The notes: generated from the letters alone by a model not told the origin. 64,000 nucleotides of DNA from Methanocalculus chunghsingensis (GCF_018132105.1 NZ_JWHL01000002.1:124001-188000), one strand, 5' to 3'. Positions 36,064-44,391 are shown, counted from the stretch's first letter. Translations and numbers: made by a program.

Positions 36064-36828
36064 TTATACCCGTGCAAAGGACATCGGAATGATCTTCATG
36101 CCGTACCCCGGATGCACCTCAAATGATACCAGGTTTCCGGTCGTTTTTCGTGCACCCCGGACTTTGCCGACCTCCATCACCATCACATACTTGTCGCCGA
36201 TGAGCGCCTTCTTCATCACAAGGTGGGCATCGCAGGTCGAGCGGATCCGTACCAGTGAATCTTCGTCGAAGGCATAGGTGTGGAGTGTGATCAGGATGGT
36301 CTTGCCGTTGTCGACGAGGGTCTTGCAGTTGGTGAAGAAGGTGAGGACCATGTCGGTCGATGCATACTCTGAGAAGAGGGTGAGGGAGTCGATGATGATA
36401 ACGTCAGCCTTGCTCCGCTCGATATGCCTGATGAGCCTCCCGAGGATCCCCTGCATATCCTTCTCATCCCAGTCGAAGCCGACGACATGGAGGGGGAAGA
36501 CGCGAAGATACCCCCAGGCATAGTACTGGGAGATGTCAAGGCTCATCGACTCCATCTGGTTCAAAAAACTCTTGACGGTATTCTCGGTGGTGAAGAGATC
36601 GACCTGGAAGGAGTTCTTCATCGCACCCCAGGTGATCTGCTGGGTGATGACGCTCTTGCCGGTGTCATTCTCCCCTTCGATGAGGGTCATCGAGTAGAGG
36701 GGGAGGCCGTCTGCTATCTTCTTGTCGATCTCGGGGTTCCCGGTGGAGAGGATCTCTTTTCCTGTATCCAGATGGAGATCCTCATCAAGGACCTCTTCTT
36801 CCTCGTCGTCGTCGTAGATATTCTTCAT
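36064..36828 (-). CDS. arlH: Archaellum accessory ATP-binding protein ArlH (FlaH)
   Basis: 254 aa RecA/KaiC-like fold. Walker A is GENDTGKSVITQQ, Walker B is VIIIDSLTLF. The N-terminus is highly acidic (DDDEEEEVLDEDLHLD). ArlH binds but barely hydrolyses ATP and works as a ring with ArlI. It lies 10 bp downstream of arlF and 3 bp upstream of arlI. Confidence 0.96.
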   Translation of the reverse strand: MKNIYDDDEEEEVLDEDLHLDTGKEILSTGNPEIDKKIADGLPLYSMTLIEGENDTGKSVITQQITWGAMKNSFQVDLFTTENTVKSFLNQMESMSLDISQYYAWGYLRVFPLHVVGFDWDEKDMQGILGRLIRHIERSKADVIIIDSLTLFSEYASTDMVLTFFTNCKTLVDNGKTILITLHTYAFDEDSLVRIRSTCDAHLVMKKALIGDKYVMVMEVGKVRGARKTTGNLVSFEVHPGYGMKIIPMSFARV

Positions 36829-36838
36829 TCTTCCTCCT

Positions 36839-37297
36839 TCAGAGATAGCTCGATGCTGTGATCCCGTTGGGTGTTGCCACCTTCACCCATGAGGCGTTGG
36901 CAACACCGGAGATATTTATACTCATATTCAGGGACTCCCCGGGATCGAGGAGACCGGGGTTGATGCCGTCGGGGGTGATTGCCCCCTCCTGTGTCCATGA
37001 TGCCCGGACCATCTGTGTGAACAGATCATTTGCGAGATAGACATCCATACTTTCGGGCTCCGGATCGATGATGGTTGCTCCGTCATTTGTGATGAGGAGA
37101 TAGAGCTGATCCTCAGTCAGCGTATAGTCTTCGATGACGATGGATGTCCGAACGGTGGTCACCTGTACATCTGTCATCTCCCTCTGTGCCGACATCACGG
37201 TCTCGGCAGTGACAAGTGTCGCCCCGACGAGGAGATATGCCACAAGGAGCAGGAGGAAGACTCCAACGACTGCCCCGATCAAATTTGCAACCGCCAT
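36839..37297 (-). CDS. arlF: Archaellum stator protein ArlF (FlaF)
   Basis: 152 aa. One N-terminal membrane helix (about residues 5-30, GVFLLLLVAYLLVGATLV) is followed by an extracellular beta domain. The pattern VRTSIVIEDYTLTEDQLYLLITNDG resembles FlaF. In solved systems ArlF and ArlG form the stator that anchors to the S-layer. The assignment of F versus G between this gene and the next upstream gene rests on weak similarity. Sits 9 bp downstream of arlG. Confidence 0.8.
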   Translation of the reverse strand: MAVANLIGAVVGVFLLLLVAYLLVGATLVTAETVMSAQREMTDVQVTTVRTSIVIEDYTLTEDQLYLLITNDGATIIDPEPESMDVYLANDLFTQMVRASWTQEGAITPDGINPGLLDPGESLNMSINISGVANASWVKVATPNGITASSYL

Positions 37298-37306
37298 ATG
37301 TGCCCC

Positions 37307-37804
37307 TCAGACCGCTGTAAATTCAGTGCTCCTTCTGACACCATTTTGAAGGACGACCTGAAAGACGATCCTGTCTCCTGAGCTGACAACTCCGGCTTTG
37401 GCGATGATCTCAAGCGTCTCTCCCCGATCCCAGAGGTCGTTTCCGTTGTCGTCATATAGTATGAATCGCCATTCCCCGGCATCCGGTACTCCCCCTTCCA
37501 CATATGTCAGCCGCTGGTACTGCCCGGTCTCACCAAGAAAGATATCAAATCCGGAGATGAGGTTCTCCTGGATTGGATTGACGCCGGTGTTCTTAATCCA
37601 GATATAGGCGGTATCATCACTTGAATGGAGGGCAGTATTGATAACTCTGATATCGGTCCGCATCCGATCGTCCATCTCATGTGATCCGGCGACGAAGGTC
37701 TCTGATGCCTGGTAGATTGAAGGAAAGATTGCATTGACGAGGACACCTGCCGCTATGATTGCGGTGACCAGAAATATCGCAGTGACAAATGTCTCCGAGG
37801 TCAT
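37307..37804 (-). CDS. arlG: Archaellum stator protein ArlG (FlaG)
   Basis: 165 aa. An N-terminal membrane helix (about 5-28, FVTAIFLVTAIIAAGVLV) resembles the archaellin-type hydrophobic helix without a processing site. The extracellular part has RMRTDIRVINTA and YIWIKNTGVNPI, which fit FlaG. The C-terminal VVSSGDRIVFQVVLQNGVRR also matches methanogen FlaG proteins as I know them. ArlG filaments cap/stabilise ArlF. Located between arlD/E and arlF. Confidence 0.82.
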   Translation of the reverse strand: MTSETFVTAIFLVTAIIAAGVLVNAIFPSIYQASETFVAGSHEMDDRMRTDIRVINTALHSSDDTAYIWIKNTGVNPIQENLISGFDIFLGETGQYQRLTYVEGGVPDAGEWRFILYDDNGNDLWDRGETLEIIAKAGVVSSGDRIVFQVVLQNGVRRSTEFTAV

Positions 37805-37844
37805 GGTGTCTCATATCTCTCTGGTGCCGGTTACCCGGACACGG

Positions 37845-38699
37845 TTATATCTTGTCGATCAGGTGCGCCCATTCCTCCCCGATCTCTTCTCTCTTCGATA
37901 TTCCGGACCTCTTGGAAAAACCCTTCTTTGTGTCCCGCTCCATCATCACGGCGATCATGTCGCGATCAAGGGAGGTGTCGTCGGGATCCATGATCCGGTT
38001 GAGGATATAGAGCTCTGAGACGAACTCGTCTGCCCCGACCTCATGCTCCTCGCCGAGGGAGGCGGGCATGATACGTGCGATCTCTTTCACCTCGTCTGCC
38101 GCCTCCTTGGTGATGTACCCGATGGAGCGGTAACTGTCGAGCATGATATCCAGCCGATCATGGCCGTACTTGGTGATGGCGGCCTTCGTCCAGTTGAAGA
38201 GGTGATAGACCTTCTGGAGGCAGAGCTTTTCATCACCGGTATCACTCTTCTTCTGTCCGGTGGACGGGGGCATCTGCCCCATTGGATTGGGCAGCTGGGG
38301 GAGGGGAGGGGCAGGCTGTGCCTCAGGGTAATTATCAGTCTCAGGATAATTGTCGGTCTCAGCCTTCTTCTTCGATCGCTTCGGCTTCTCCTCCTCTTCC
38401 TCCTCCTCAAGCTCCACCATCTCGCGGAACTCAAAGAGCTCAGCCACCCTCGCCTCAAGCTCTTCAAGGCGGGCGGCATCGTCAGGAGTGAGGCCGGCGA
38501 TCACCTCGCCTCCTCCCTGTGCAAGGACGGTCAGGGGGTTGTCCCCCTCGTTCAGCCGCTCCCTGATATCGATCAACAGCTTCTTGATCGACTTTTTGAG
38601 GAGCTCCACCTCACGCTCCAGATTTTGCAGCTTCACCTCGGGATCATCGGCGGAGGCGCTCGCCAGGATGCTGTCGACCTGAGACTGATCTACTGCCAT
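37845..38699 (-). CDS. arlD: ArlD/E-type archaellum switch-complex protein (FlaD/E)
   Basis: 284 aa, soluble. A coiled coil covers about residues 20-55, a highly charged linker about 95-150 holds a direct 6-residue repeat (ETDNYP twice). The conserved FlaD/E domain fills the last 110 residues (YHLFNWTKAAITKYGHDRLDIMLDS... in part; YILNRIMDPDDTSLDRDMI). These proteins form the cytosolic ring that receives CheF-CheY input. Only one such gene is present, so C, D and E functions may be merged or the unknown gene after arlJ may contribute. Confidence 0.85.
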   Translation of the reverse strand: MAVDQSQVDSILASASADDPEVKLQNLEREVELLKKSIKKLLIDIRERLNEGDNPLTVLAQGGGEVIAGLTPDDAARLEELEARVAELFEFREMVELEEEEEEEKPKRSKKKAETDNYPETDNYPEAQPAPPLPQLPNPMGQMPPSTGQKKSDTGDEKLCLQKVYHLFNWTKAAITKYGHDRLDIMLDSYRSIGYITKEAADEVKEIARIMPASLGEEHEVGADEFVSELYILNRIMDPDDTSLDRDMIAVMMERDTKKGFSKRSGISKREEIGEEWAHLIDKI

Positions 38700-38724
38700 A
38701 GATATATCATTGTTTCGTATGGGT

Positions 38725-38736
38725 AATTAAATATTT
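38725..38736 (-). promoter_or_regulatory. TATA-like element before arlD/E
   Basis: The minus strand reads AAATATTTAATT, centred about 31 bp before the arlD/E ATG. It would give a near-leaderless transcript for the motor and che genes. Confidence 0.5.
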
Positions 38737-38887
38737 GGATTGGTATTGTTCCAGAATAGCGTACCTTTTCAGAAAAGTAGGGTGATGGCGTTGTTCATAC
38801 GGCATCCGGAAGATTGGCATGGATTGAATGGATCCCGATGGGTGCCGGGGTGGGCAGAGCGTGCTCCCCAGTTGCTCTGAGGAGAAG

Positions 38888-38894
38888 AAAAAAA
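38888..38894 (-). terminator. T-run after the last archaellin gene
   Basis: TTTTTTT on the minus strand about 14 nt beyond the stop of the sixth archaellin gene. Likely reduces read-through from the strongly expressed filament genes. Confidence 0.45.
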
Positions 38895-38907
38895 GTGTTT
38901 GGTTGGT

Positions 38908-39474
38908 TTACCTGAGAATGTTCACCGGGTAGATAGATGCTGGAGCGGTCCGCACAACGGTGAGGAGTGCGCCAACTTCAGGTTGCATCGAGATGGTGAA
39001 CCTCATGTTGGGGGGTGTATCCGGAACCTTGACGGTCAGGAGGAATTTCTCCCCGGGTTCAAGGATGGTATCCTCAGTGACCTCATCGAAGATCTCTGTG
39101 ATATTCCATTGAACTCCAGTAAGGGCTGCTCTATCAGCCAGATACTGGGGTGTGGTCCTCGTTGTGGCATCCGCATACGTCACCCGCATTGCAGAGATGT
39201 TCATCGGGGACATCCCTGAGGTGAGTGCGATGGTGAACTGGACTGTGCCAAGTCCATTGCCACTAGTGGTGTTTTCAAACCCATACACATCACCAATGAC
39301 TTCGATGCTGGATGCTGCCTGTCCGATGCCGCTGTGGACGACATCCTGTGCCTTCTGGGCGGTAAAGAATCCTGCCCCGAGCATGACGTACGAGAATACC
39401 GCCGCCACGACGACGAAGGCGATCAGGACGATTGCCGCTTCAAGACCGGTAAATGCATTTTCATTCTTCTTCAT
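38908..39474 (-). CDS. arlB: Archaellin, type A (third A copy)
   Basis: 188 aa from ATG 39474 (MKKNENAFTG), with the Shine-Dalgarno-like AAGGTGAT upstream; the longer frame to 39489 uses TTG and overlaps the previous gene. Class III signal peptide: short basic leader, predicted cleavage NENA/FTGLEAAI, then the hydrophobic helix EAAIVLIAFVVVAAVFSYVM that packs the filament core. The outer domain has three N-x-S/T sequons. The C-terminus ends ASIYPVNILR, the A-type signature. Last filament gene, followed by a T-run. Confidence 0.95.
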   Translation of the reverse strand: MKKNENAFTGLEAAIVLIAFVVVAAVFSYVMLGAGFFTAQKAQDVVHSGIGQAASSIEVIGDVYGFENTTSGNGLGTVQFTIALTSGMSPMNISAMRVTYADATTRTTPQYLADRAALTGVQWNITEIFDEVTEDTILEPGEKFLLTVKVPDTPPNMRFTISMQPEVGALLTVVRTAPASIYPVNILR

Positions 39475-39485
39475 CCACATCACCT

Positions 39486-40052
39486 TCAATAGACCTCATA
39501 GACGGCATTCAAATCAAACGTGAGCGGGGCATACCGGCTTATCGGGAGTGTTGCGCCGGTTGATGGCTTCACTTCGATGGTAAATGGGTTGTTCTCCTCG
39601 ATTAACGCCGAGCCATACGTATTGTTGATCCCAATCTCAAGGATCTCGCCACGTTCAAGCAGGTTATTTGGAGTGGTTCCGGCGTTATGCCAGTTATAAT
39701 TCACTTCGGTCGAATTGAGCTGTCTGATTGCTTCCTGTGTTGAGAGGGTGTATGTCACCCGGTTCACATCCACTGGCAATCCTCCTGCCGCAAGGATCAG
39801 GGTAAAGTTAGCCCATTTAACAAATCCTGTATCATTGGTCTGGAGTATAACCGGCCCGGAGACCTCCATATTCGTGGCGGCCTGACCAATCGCGGAGTAG
39901 ACCGTCTCCTGGCTCTTCTGGGTTGTGAAGAACCCGGCGCCGAGCATTACATATGAGAAGACCGCAGCGACCACGATGAATGCAATCAGGACGATCGCTG
40001 CCTCGAGGCCGGTGAAGGCTTCCTCCCTTTGTTCTTTTCTGTTTCTCTTCAT
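39486..40052 (-). CDS. arlB: Archaellin, type B (third B copy)
   Basis: 188 aa; ATG 40052 preceded by AGGTGAT. The signal peptide is more charged (KRNRKEQREEA/FTGLEAA). The conserved helix is followed by TTQKSQETVYSAIGQAA, and the gene ends with ALTFDLNAVYEVY, the B-type signature. Several N-x-T sequons (NDT, NST, NNT) may be glycosylated. Forms a B-A pair with the gene that follows it. Confidence 0.95.
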   Translation of the reverse strand: MKRNRKEQREEAFTGLEAAIVLIAFIVVAAVFSYVMLGAGFFTTQKSQETVYSAIGQAATNMEVSGPVILQTNDTGFVKWANFTLILAAGGLPVDVNRVTYTLSTQEAIRQLNSTEVNYNWHNAGTTPNNLLERGEILEIGINNTYGSALIEENNPFTIEVKPSTGATLPISRYAPLTFDLNAVYEVY

Positions 40053-40077
40053 GATTTATCACCTACATCGATTTCCT

Positions 40078-40692
40078 TCAGCGGAGGACATTTCCTTTGT
40101 AGATCGATGCCGGAACGGATCGGACTATGGTTGTGAGAGCACCCATTTCAGGCTGCATCGAGATGGTGAACCTGGTATTCGGTGTTGCGGACTCAGGGAC
40201 GCCAAGCTGGAGGAGGAACTGCTCTCCGGGTCTGATGACGGTGTTATTGTTCAGAATATATCCTTCCCTGTTGTACACCTCCATGATACGCCACTGCGTA
40301 CGGTTAGGCTCTCCGCCAATGTGTGGATCCCCCGGGTTACCATATGAATGGGTATTGTTAAAGCTCAACTGCTGGATCGCTCCACTGTCCGCATACGTAA
40401 CCCGCATATGGCCGAGGTTCATATTGGACATTCCTGATGTCAGCTGGACGCGGAAGCGGACATGCGTCAGGTTGTCTGCATTATCCTCGCTTGCCTCTCC
40501 ATAGACATCACCGACAACCTCGATGCTGGATGCTGCCTGGCCGATACCGGAATGGACGACATCCTGTGCCTTCTGGGCGGTAAAGAATCCTGCCCCGAGC
40601 ATCACATACGAGAAGACCGCTGCGACGACGACGAAGGCGATCAGGACGATTGCCGCTTCGAGACCGGTAAATGCGTTTTCATTTTTCTTCAT
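40078..40692 (-). CDS. arlB: Archaellin, type A (second A copy)
   Basis: 204 aa from ATG 40692 (MKKNENAFTG), preceded by GAGGTGAA. A-type leader and helix, TAQKAQDVVHSGIGQAASS block, and the A-type end ASIYKGNVLR. Four sequons are visible (NLT, NNT, NRT, NNT), the most glycosylation-prone of the A copies. The variable central region differs strongly from the other A copies although both ends are conserved. Confidence 0.95.
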   Translation of the reverse strand: MKKNENAFTGLEAAIVLIAFVVVAAVFSYVMLGAGFFTAQKAQDVVHSGIGQAASSIEVVGDVYGEASEDNADNLTHVRFRVQLTSGMSNMNLGHMRVTYADSGAIQQLSFNNTHSYGNPGDPHIGGEPNRTQWRIMEVYNREGYILNNNTVIRPGEQFLLQLGVPESATPNTRFTISMQPEMGALTTIVRSVPASIYKGNVLR

Positions 40693-40703
40693 AATCATTC
40701 ACC

Positions 40704-41273
40704 TCAGTACACCTGATAGACACTGTTCTTCGTCAGACTCAGCGGTGCTGTTCGGGCAATCGGGAGAGCGGCACCGGTTGATGGCTTCACCTCGATTGAA
40801 AATGGCTCATTTGCATTGATTGTGCCTATATGAGATGCACCTTCGATCTTCACCGTCAGGATCTCACCACGCTCAAGAAGGTTGTTCTCATCACCAGCGT
40901 TATACCAGGATCGTGTCACATCGCTAGCAGAATCTGCAAGCTCAAATATTCCTTGCCGGGTCATGACAGTGTAGGTCACCTTGTTCATATCCACCGGTGA
41001 GCCACCGGCCGCAAGGATCAGGGTGAAAGTGGCATTTGTTATAGTTCCACTATTATCTGTCATTAAAATGATCGGTCCGGAAACCTCCATGTTCGTAGCG
41101 GCCTGACCGATCGCGGAATAGACCGTCTCCTGGCTCTTCTGGGTTGTGAAGAACCCGGCTCCGAGCATCACATATGAGAAGACCGCAGCGACCACGATGA
41201 ATGCAATCAGAACGATTGCCGCCTCAAGGCCGGTGAAGGCTCTCTCATTCATTTCTCTTCTGTTTTCCTTCAT
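40704..41273 (-). CDS. arlB: Archaellin, type B (second B copy)
   Basis: 189 aa from ATG 41273 (MKENRREMNERAFTG), preceded by AAGGTGAA; an in-frame start at 41303 would overlap the upstream gene. B-type: ERA/FTGLEAA processing site, TTQKSQETVYSAIGQAATN block, EVKPSTGAALPIARTAPLSL and terminal VYQVY. Confidence 0.95.
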   Translation of the reverse strand: MKENRREMNERAFTGLEAAIVLIAFIVVAAVFSYVMLGAGFFTTQKSQETVYSAIGQAATNMEVSGPIILMTDNSGTITNATFTLILAAGGSPVDMNKVTYTVMTRQGIFELADSASDVTRSWYNAGDENNLLERGEILTVKIEGASHIGTINANEPFSIEVKPSTGAALPIARTAPLSLTKNSVYQVY

Positions 41274-41299
41274 AGTAGATTCACCTTGCCATACTTCGT

Positions 41300-41905
41300 T
41301 CACCGGAGGATGTTCACCGGGTAGATCGATGCCGGAACTGTCCGCACAACGGTTGTCAGTGCCCCGACCTCAGGCTGCATGGAGATGACGAAACGGGTGT
41401 TCGGTGTTGATGTGGTTGGTACAGCCATCTCCAGCAGGAACTTCTCGCCGGGCCGGAGGACTCTGTCATTACCTGGAATGACAGCGAAGTCCCGGTTCTC
41501 GACCCTGCGGATGATCCATGTATTTGGATCTGCTGGACCCTCTGTTGGAGCCCCACCTGTTGCAACGGAATTTGTAGAATCAAAGGTCAGATCCTGCCTT
41601 GTTCCGGGATCCGAATAAGTCACCCGCATCGCCGAGATATTCATCTCGTTCATCCCTGATGTCAGGTGGATGGCGAATCGAGTCGTGTTCAGGTGAGCTG
41701 GTACGCCTTCCCCAATCACATCACCAACAACCTCAATACTGGATGCTGCCTGGCCGATACCTGTGTGGACGACCTCCTGGCTCTTCTGTGCCGTGAAGAA
41801 CCCGGCTCCGAGCATCACATACGAGAAGACCGCCGCCACGACGACGAAGGCGATCAGGACGATTGCCGCTTCAAGGCCGGTAAATGCATTTTCATTCTTC
41901 TTCAT
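41300..41905 (-). CDS. arlB: Archaellin, type A (first A copy)
   Basis: 201 aa from ATG 41905 (MKKNENAFTG), preceded by GAAGGTGG; in-frame start codons upstream (to 41914) lack this spacing. A-type features: TAQKSQEVVHTGIGQAASS, SMQPEVGALTTVVRTVPAS and terminal YPVNILR. Central region is rich in Gly, Thr and Pro and contains the sequons NTT and NIS. Confidence 0.95.
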   Translation of the reverse strand: MKKNENAFTGLEAAIVLIAFVVVAAVFSYVMLGAGFFTAQKSQEVVHTGIGQAASSIEVVGDVIGEGVPAHLNTTRFAIHLTSGMNEMNISAMRVTYSDPGTRQDLTFDSTNSVATGGAPTEGPADPNTWIIRRVENRDFAVIPGNDRVLRPGEKFLLEMAVPTTSTPNTRFVISMQPEVGALTTVVRTVPASIYPVNILR

Positions 41906-41916
41906 GATAACCACCT

Positions 41917-42477
41917 TCAGTAGACCTCATAATAGGCTGTTCCAGTGCTCTTAAAGGAGAGCGGGGCATAGCGGGTGATCGGGAGCGATGCACCGGTTGA
42001 GGGCTTCACCTCGATGGTGAATGGCTGGTTTGCCTGAATGTGCTGCCTACCCGTATCATCAAGTACTAATCCGACTTCAGCGATCTCTCCCCGTTCCAGA
42101 AGCTGGTTCTCCACACCGACGTTGAATTTCCTTATAGACACATTATAATAGCCAAAATCAACAACTTGGTCCTGAGTGGAGAGTGTATAGGTCACCTTCT
42201 TCAGATCAACCGGCACACCGCCTGCTGCGAGGATCAATGTGAAGTTCGCTTGTTCCACACTCCCACCACTAGTCTTCAGAACCACCGGTCCCGAGACCTC
42301 GAGGTTCGTGGCGGCCTGTCCTATCGCAGAATAGACCGTCTCCTGGCTCTTCTGTGTCGTGAAGAACCCGGCTCCGAGCATCACATACGAGAAGACCGCA
42401 GCGACCACGATGAACGCAATCAGGACGATTGCGGCCTCAAGGCCAGTGAAGGCATCCTCTTCTCTTTGTAACTTCAT
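41917..42477 (-). CDS. arlB: Archaellin, type B (first gene of the archaellum operon)
   Basis: 186 aa; ATG 42477 preceded by AAGGTGAT. B-type: REEDA/FTGLEAA processing site, TTQKSQETVYSAIGQAATN block, terminal AYYEVY. As the promoter-proximal filament gene it is probably the most abundantly transcribed. It lies about 70 bp downstream of the archaellum TATA box. Confidence 0.95.
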   Translation of the reverse strand: MKLQREEDAFTGLEAAIVLIAFIVVAAVFSYVMLGAGFFTTQKSQETVYSAIGQAATNLEVSGPVVLKTSGGSVEQANFTLILAAGGVPVDLKKVTYTLSTQDQVVDFGYYNVSIRKFNVGVENQLLERGEIAEVGLVLDDTGRQHIQANQPFTIEVKPSTGASLPITRYAPLSFKSTGTAYYEVY

Positions 42478-42548
42478 CTAAAAATCACCTTCTTATAATC
42501 ATGAACGCTGGGTCTTCCCAACATTCTTACTCATCTTTGTAGGTGCAA

Positions 42549-42560
42549 TAATATATATAG
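42549..42560 (-). promoter_or_regulatory. TATA box of the archaellum operon
   Basis: The minus strand reads CTATATATATTA. Transcription would start near 42527, leaving a 5' leader of about 50 nt before the first archaellin. Confidence 0.6.
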
Positions 42561-42669
42561 ATATTCATCATATGGAATTGCATGAATCGGGACGATAGCT
42601 TTTCTCAACCCGATAGTACTTTTTGTACGATCTGTAAAGCTGTGTATACAGCAGGAGGATTGCTCAATC

Positions 42670-43434
42670 ATGGATAAACAGGATATTATGACATTCATCG
42701 CCGGGCTCGTCTTCGTGGTCATTATTGCGGTTGTTATTAACCCGATGGTCACCGGGGAGAGCCCTGATTTCAGCATACCGCCGATGCCGGGCGCGGGGGA
42801 GCGTGGCCCGCAGGCGGTGGTGACGCCCCCGCCGACTGCGGTGCCGCTTGGGCAGATAAGCATCCCGCACCCGTCGACGATGCAGGCGGGGAGTGCCGGG
42901 GGGGTAATGGCACAGGTCTGGGACGGCCAGCCGATCCGGCTTGGGTATGTCGATCCCGGCACCTATCATCTGACGCAGCCGGATGGCTCGATCCCGGCAC
43001 GGCGCCCCATCGAGACGGATGGCCGGGAGGTAACCCTCCAGACATTCGCAACGATTGAAGGACAGTGGAGCGGGGTATCCCAGGTGTTTGAGATCCCATT
43101 CCCCCGGTGGGAGCTTTGGTATACCGTCACCCCATCGATGCTCCCGACCGGGACATCACAGTCGGTCGGCTATCCCCGGTTCACGATCACGGTGATGGAT
43201 GCGGAAGATCCAAACCGGGTCGTCAGGATAATTGATCCGGTCGGGGGTGGGATCATCGACGAACGGCTCTGGAGTACCAACGATCCTCGCCCATGGAAGG
43301 AGAGCTTCCTCGAAGGCGGGCGGAGCTACTACCTGCTCATCGAGACCCGGCTGATCAGCTCCTATACAATAGAGGTGAAGGTTCCGGTGCCATCTGAGGG
43401 TGGGGCGATCCCGGCTCCGGCATCCGAGCCCTGA
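42670..43434 (+). CDS. Single-span membrane-anchored protein of unknown function
   Basis: 254 aa. One membrane helix at about residues 8-25 (FIAGLVFVVIIAVVI) leaves the rest outside the cell. A Pro/Gly-rich spacer (about 28-65) leads to a beta-rich domain with IPFPRWELWYTVTPS and YYLLIETRLISSYTIEVK. I do not recognise a family. Strong AGGAGG lies 10 nt before the ATG. It diverges from the archaellum operon, 190 bp apart, so it may be a surface protein, but nothing ties it to motility except position. Confidence 0.7.
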   Translation: MDKQDIMTFIAGLVFVVIIAVVINPMVTGESPDFSIPPMPGAGERGPQAVVTPPPTAVPLGQISIPHPSTMQAGSAGGVMAQVWDGQPIRLGYVDPGTYHLTQPDGSIPARRPIETDGREVTLQTFATIEGQWSGVSQVFEIPFPRWELWYTVTPSMLPTGTSQSVGYPRFTITVMDAEDPNRVVRIIDPVGGGIIDERLWSTNDPRPWKESFLEGGRSYYLLIETRLISSYTIEVKVPVPSEGGAIPAPASEP

Positions 43435-43452
43435 TTTTCTTTTTTCATCTCC

Positions 43453-44391
43453 TCACGGAAACGGAAGCTCCATCCCATCGACCCGCAGAACCGCAATCCT
43501 CGCAATCGCCAGATCCTGCACCGCAAGTCCGGTCGAGTCGAAGATGGTGATCGCATCCGGCGAGGACCGCCCCTTCGCTCCGAGCACCACCTCGCCGAGG
43601 GTGCCGGTGATCGCCGAGGCTTCATATACCCCCTGGCTGATAGGAACGTTCACCTCGCCCGAGTGGGTTGCCTGCTCATAATCATCGATAAAGACCTCTG
43701 CCCGGCGAAGGAGGGCGGGATCAAGCTCCTGCTTGCCGGGGGCGTCGGCACCGATGGCATTGATATGGGTGCCGGGGCCGACCCACTCTGATCTGATGAG
43801 CGGCTCGCGGGAGGGGGTGGTGGTGACGAGGAGATCGCAGGCACAGGCATCCTGAATCTCCGCGACCGGGGTGATCGCATACTCGGGATGGGCGGCTGCA
43901 AACGCCTCTGCCCGTGCCATGCTCCTGCTCCAGACGAAGACCTCCGAAATAATGCATTCGGCTGCGATGGCGGCAAGCTGGGCATATGCCTGCCGCCCAC
44001 TCCCAACGAGGCCGACGGTGAGGGGCTTTTTTGCCACCAGGTACTTCGCCGCCACAGCCCCGGCCGCCCCGGTCCGCATATCGGTGAGGGCGGTCGCATT
44101 GAGAAAAGCCGTCGGCAGCCCGGTCGCCGGATCCAGCAGGAGTGTCGTCGCCATCACCGTCGGGAGGCCCAGCTCCCTGTTTCTGGGATGGACGTTTACG
44201 ATCTTCACCCCGGCGAGGTCCATGGAGGGGATGGCGGCGGGCATCGTCCTGAAGTCGCCGTCCGGGAAGGTGATATAGACCTTCGACGGCATCTGGACGT
44301 TTCCCCGCCCATGTTCTGCAAAGACCTCTTCAATTGCATCATTTACTTCCTTCCAGGTGAGGTGGGCACTGGCATCAGGATAGTATCTCAT
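43453..44391 (-). CDS. Ornithine cyclodeaminase/mu-crystallin family dehydrogenase (archaeal alanine dehydrogenase-like)
   Basis: 312 aa. The substrate region has PSKVYITFPDGDFRTMPA and the Lys in VKIVNVHPRN. The Rossmann fold begins TVGLVGSGRQAYAQLAA, and GAAGAVAAKYL precedes it. Related archaeal enzymes convert alanine, pyruvate and ammonia with NAD(H); other members are cyclodeaminases or pyrroline carboxylate reductases, so the substrate is provisional. Single gene at the border of a mobile-element island. Confidence 0.85.
   Translation of the reverse strand: MRYYPDASAHLTWKEVNDAIEEVFAEHGRGNVQMPSKVYITFPDGDFRTMPAAIPSMDLAGVKIVNVHPRNRELGLPTVMATTLLLDPATGLPTAFLNATALTDMRTGAAGAVAAKYLVAKKPLTVGLVGSGRQAYAQLAAIAAECIISEVFVWSRSMARAEAFAAAHPEYAITPVAEIQDACACDLLVTTTPSREPLIRSEWVGPGTHINAIGADAPGKQELDPALLRRAEVFIDDYEQATHSGEVNVPISQGVYEASAITGTLGEVVLGAKGRSSPDAITIFDSTGLAVQDLAIARIAVLRVDGMELPFP

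Larger units (their letters stand above)
38700..38907. other. 208-bp gap separating archaellin genes from the motor genes
   Basis: No ORF. From the archaellin side (minus strand) it holds a T7 run at 38888-38894, then a 6-bp inverted repeat CAGAGC/GCTCTG (38856-38861 and 38875-38880), then the arlD/E TATA element. This looks like the end of one transcript and the start of another. Confidence 0.5.
38908..42477 (-). repeat. Three tandem copies of a two-gene archaellin unit (B-A, B-A, B-A)
   Basis: The six genes alternate strictly. The signal peptide and first about 60 codons and the last about 35 codons are nearly the same within a type, while middle regions diverge. Unit length is about 1.19 kb. 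This indicates expansion by duplication of a B-A pair, not of single genes. Confidence 0.85.

Noticed and set aside
38908-42477. Regular repeats considered as a CRISPR array
   Set aside because: The repeat unit is about 1.19 kb of intact coding sequence (archaellin pairs); no short repeats with spacers are seen here or elsewhere in the window.
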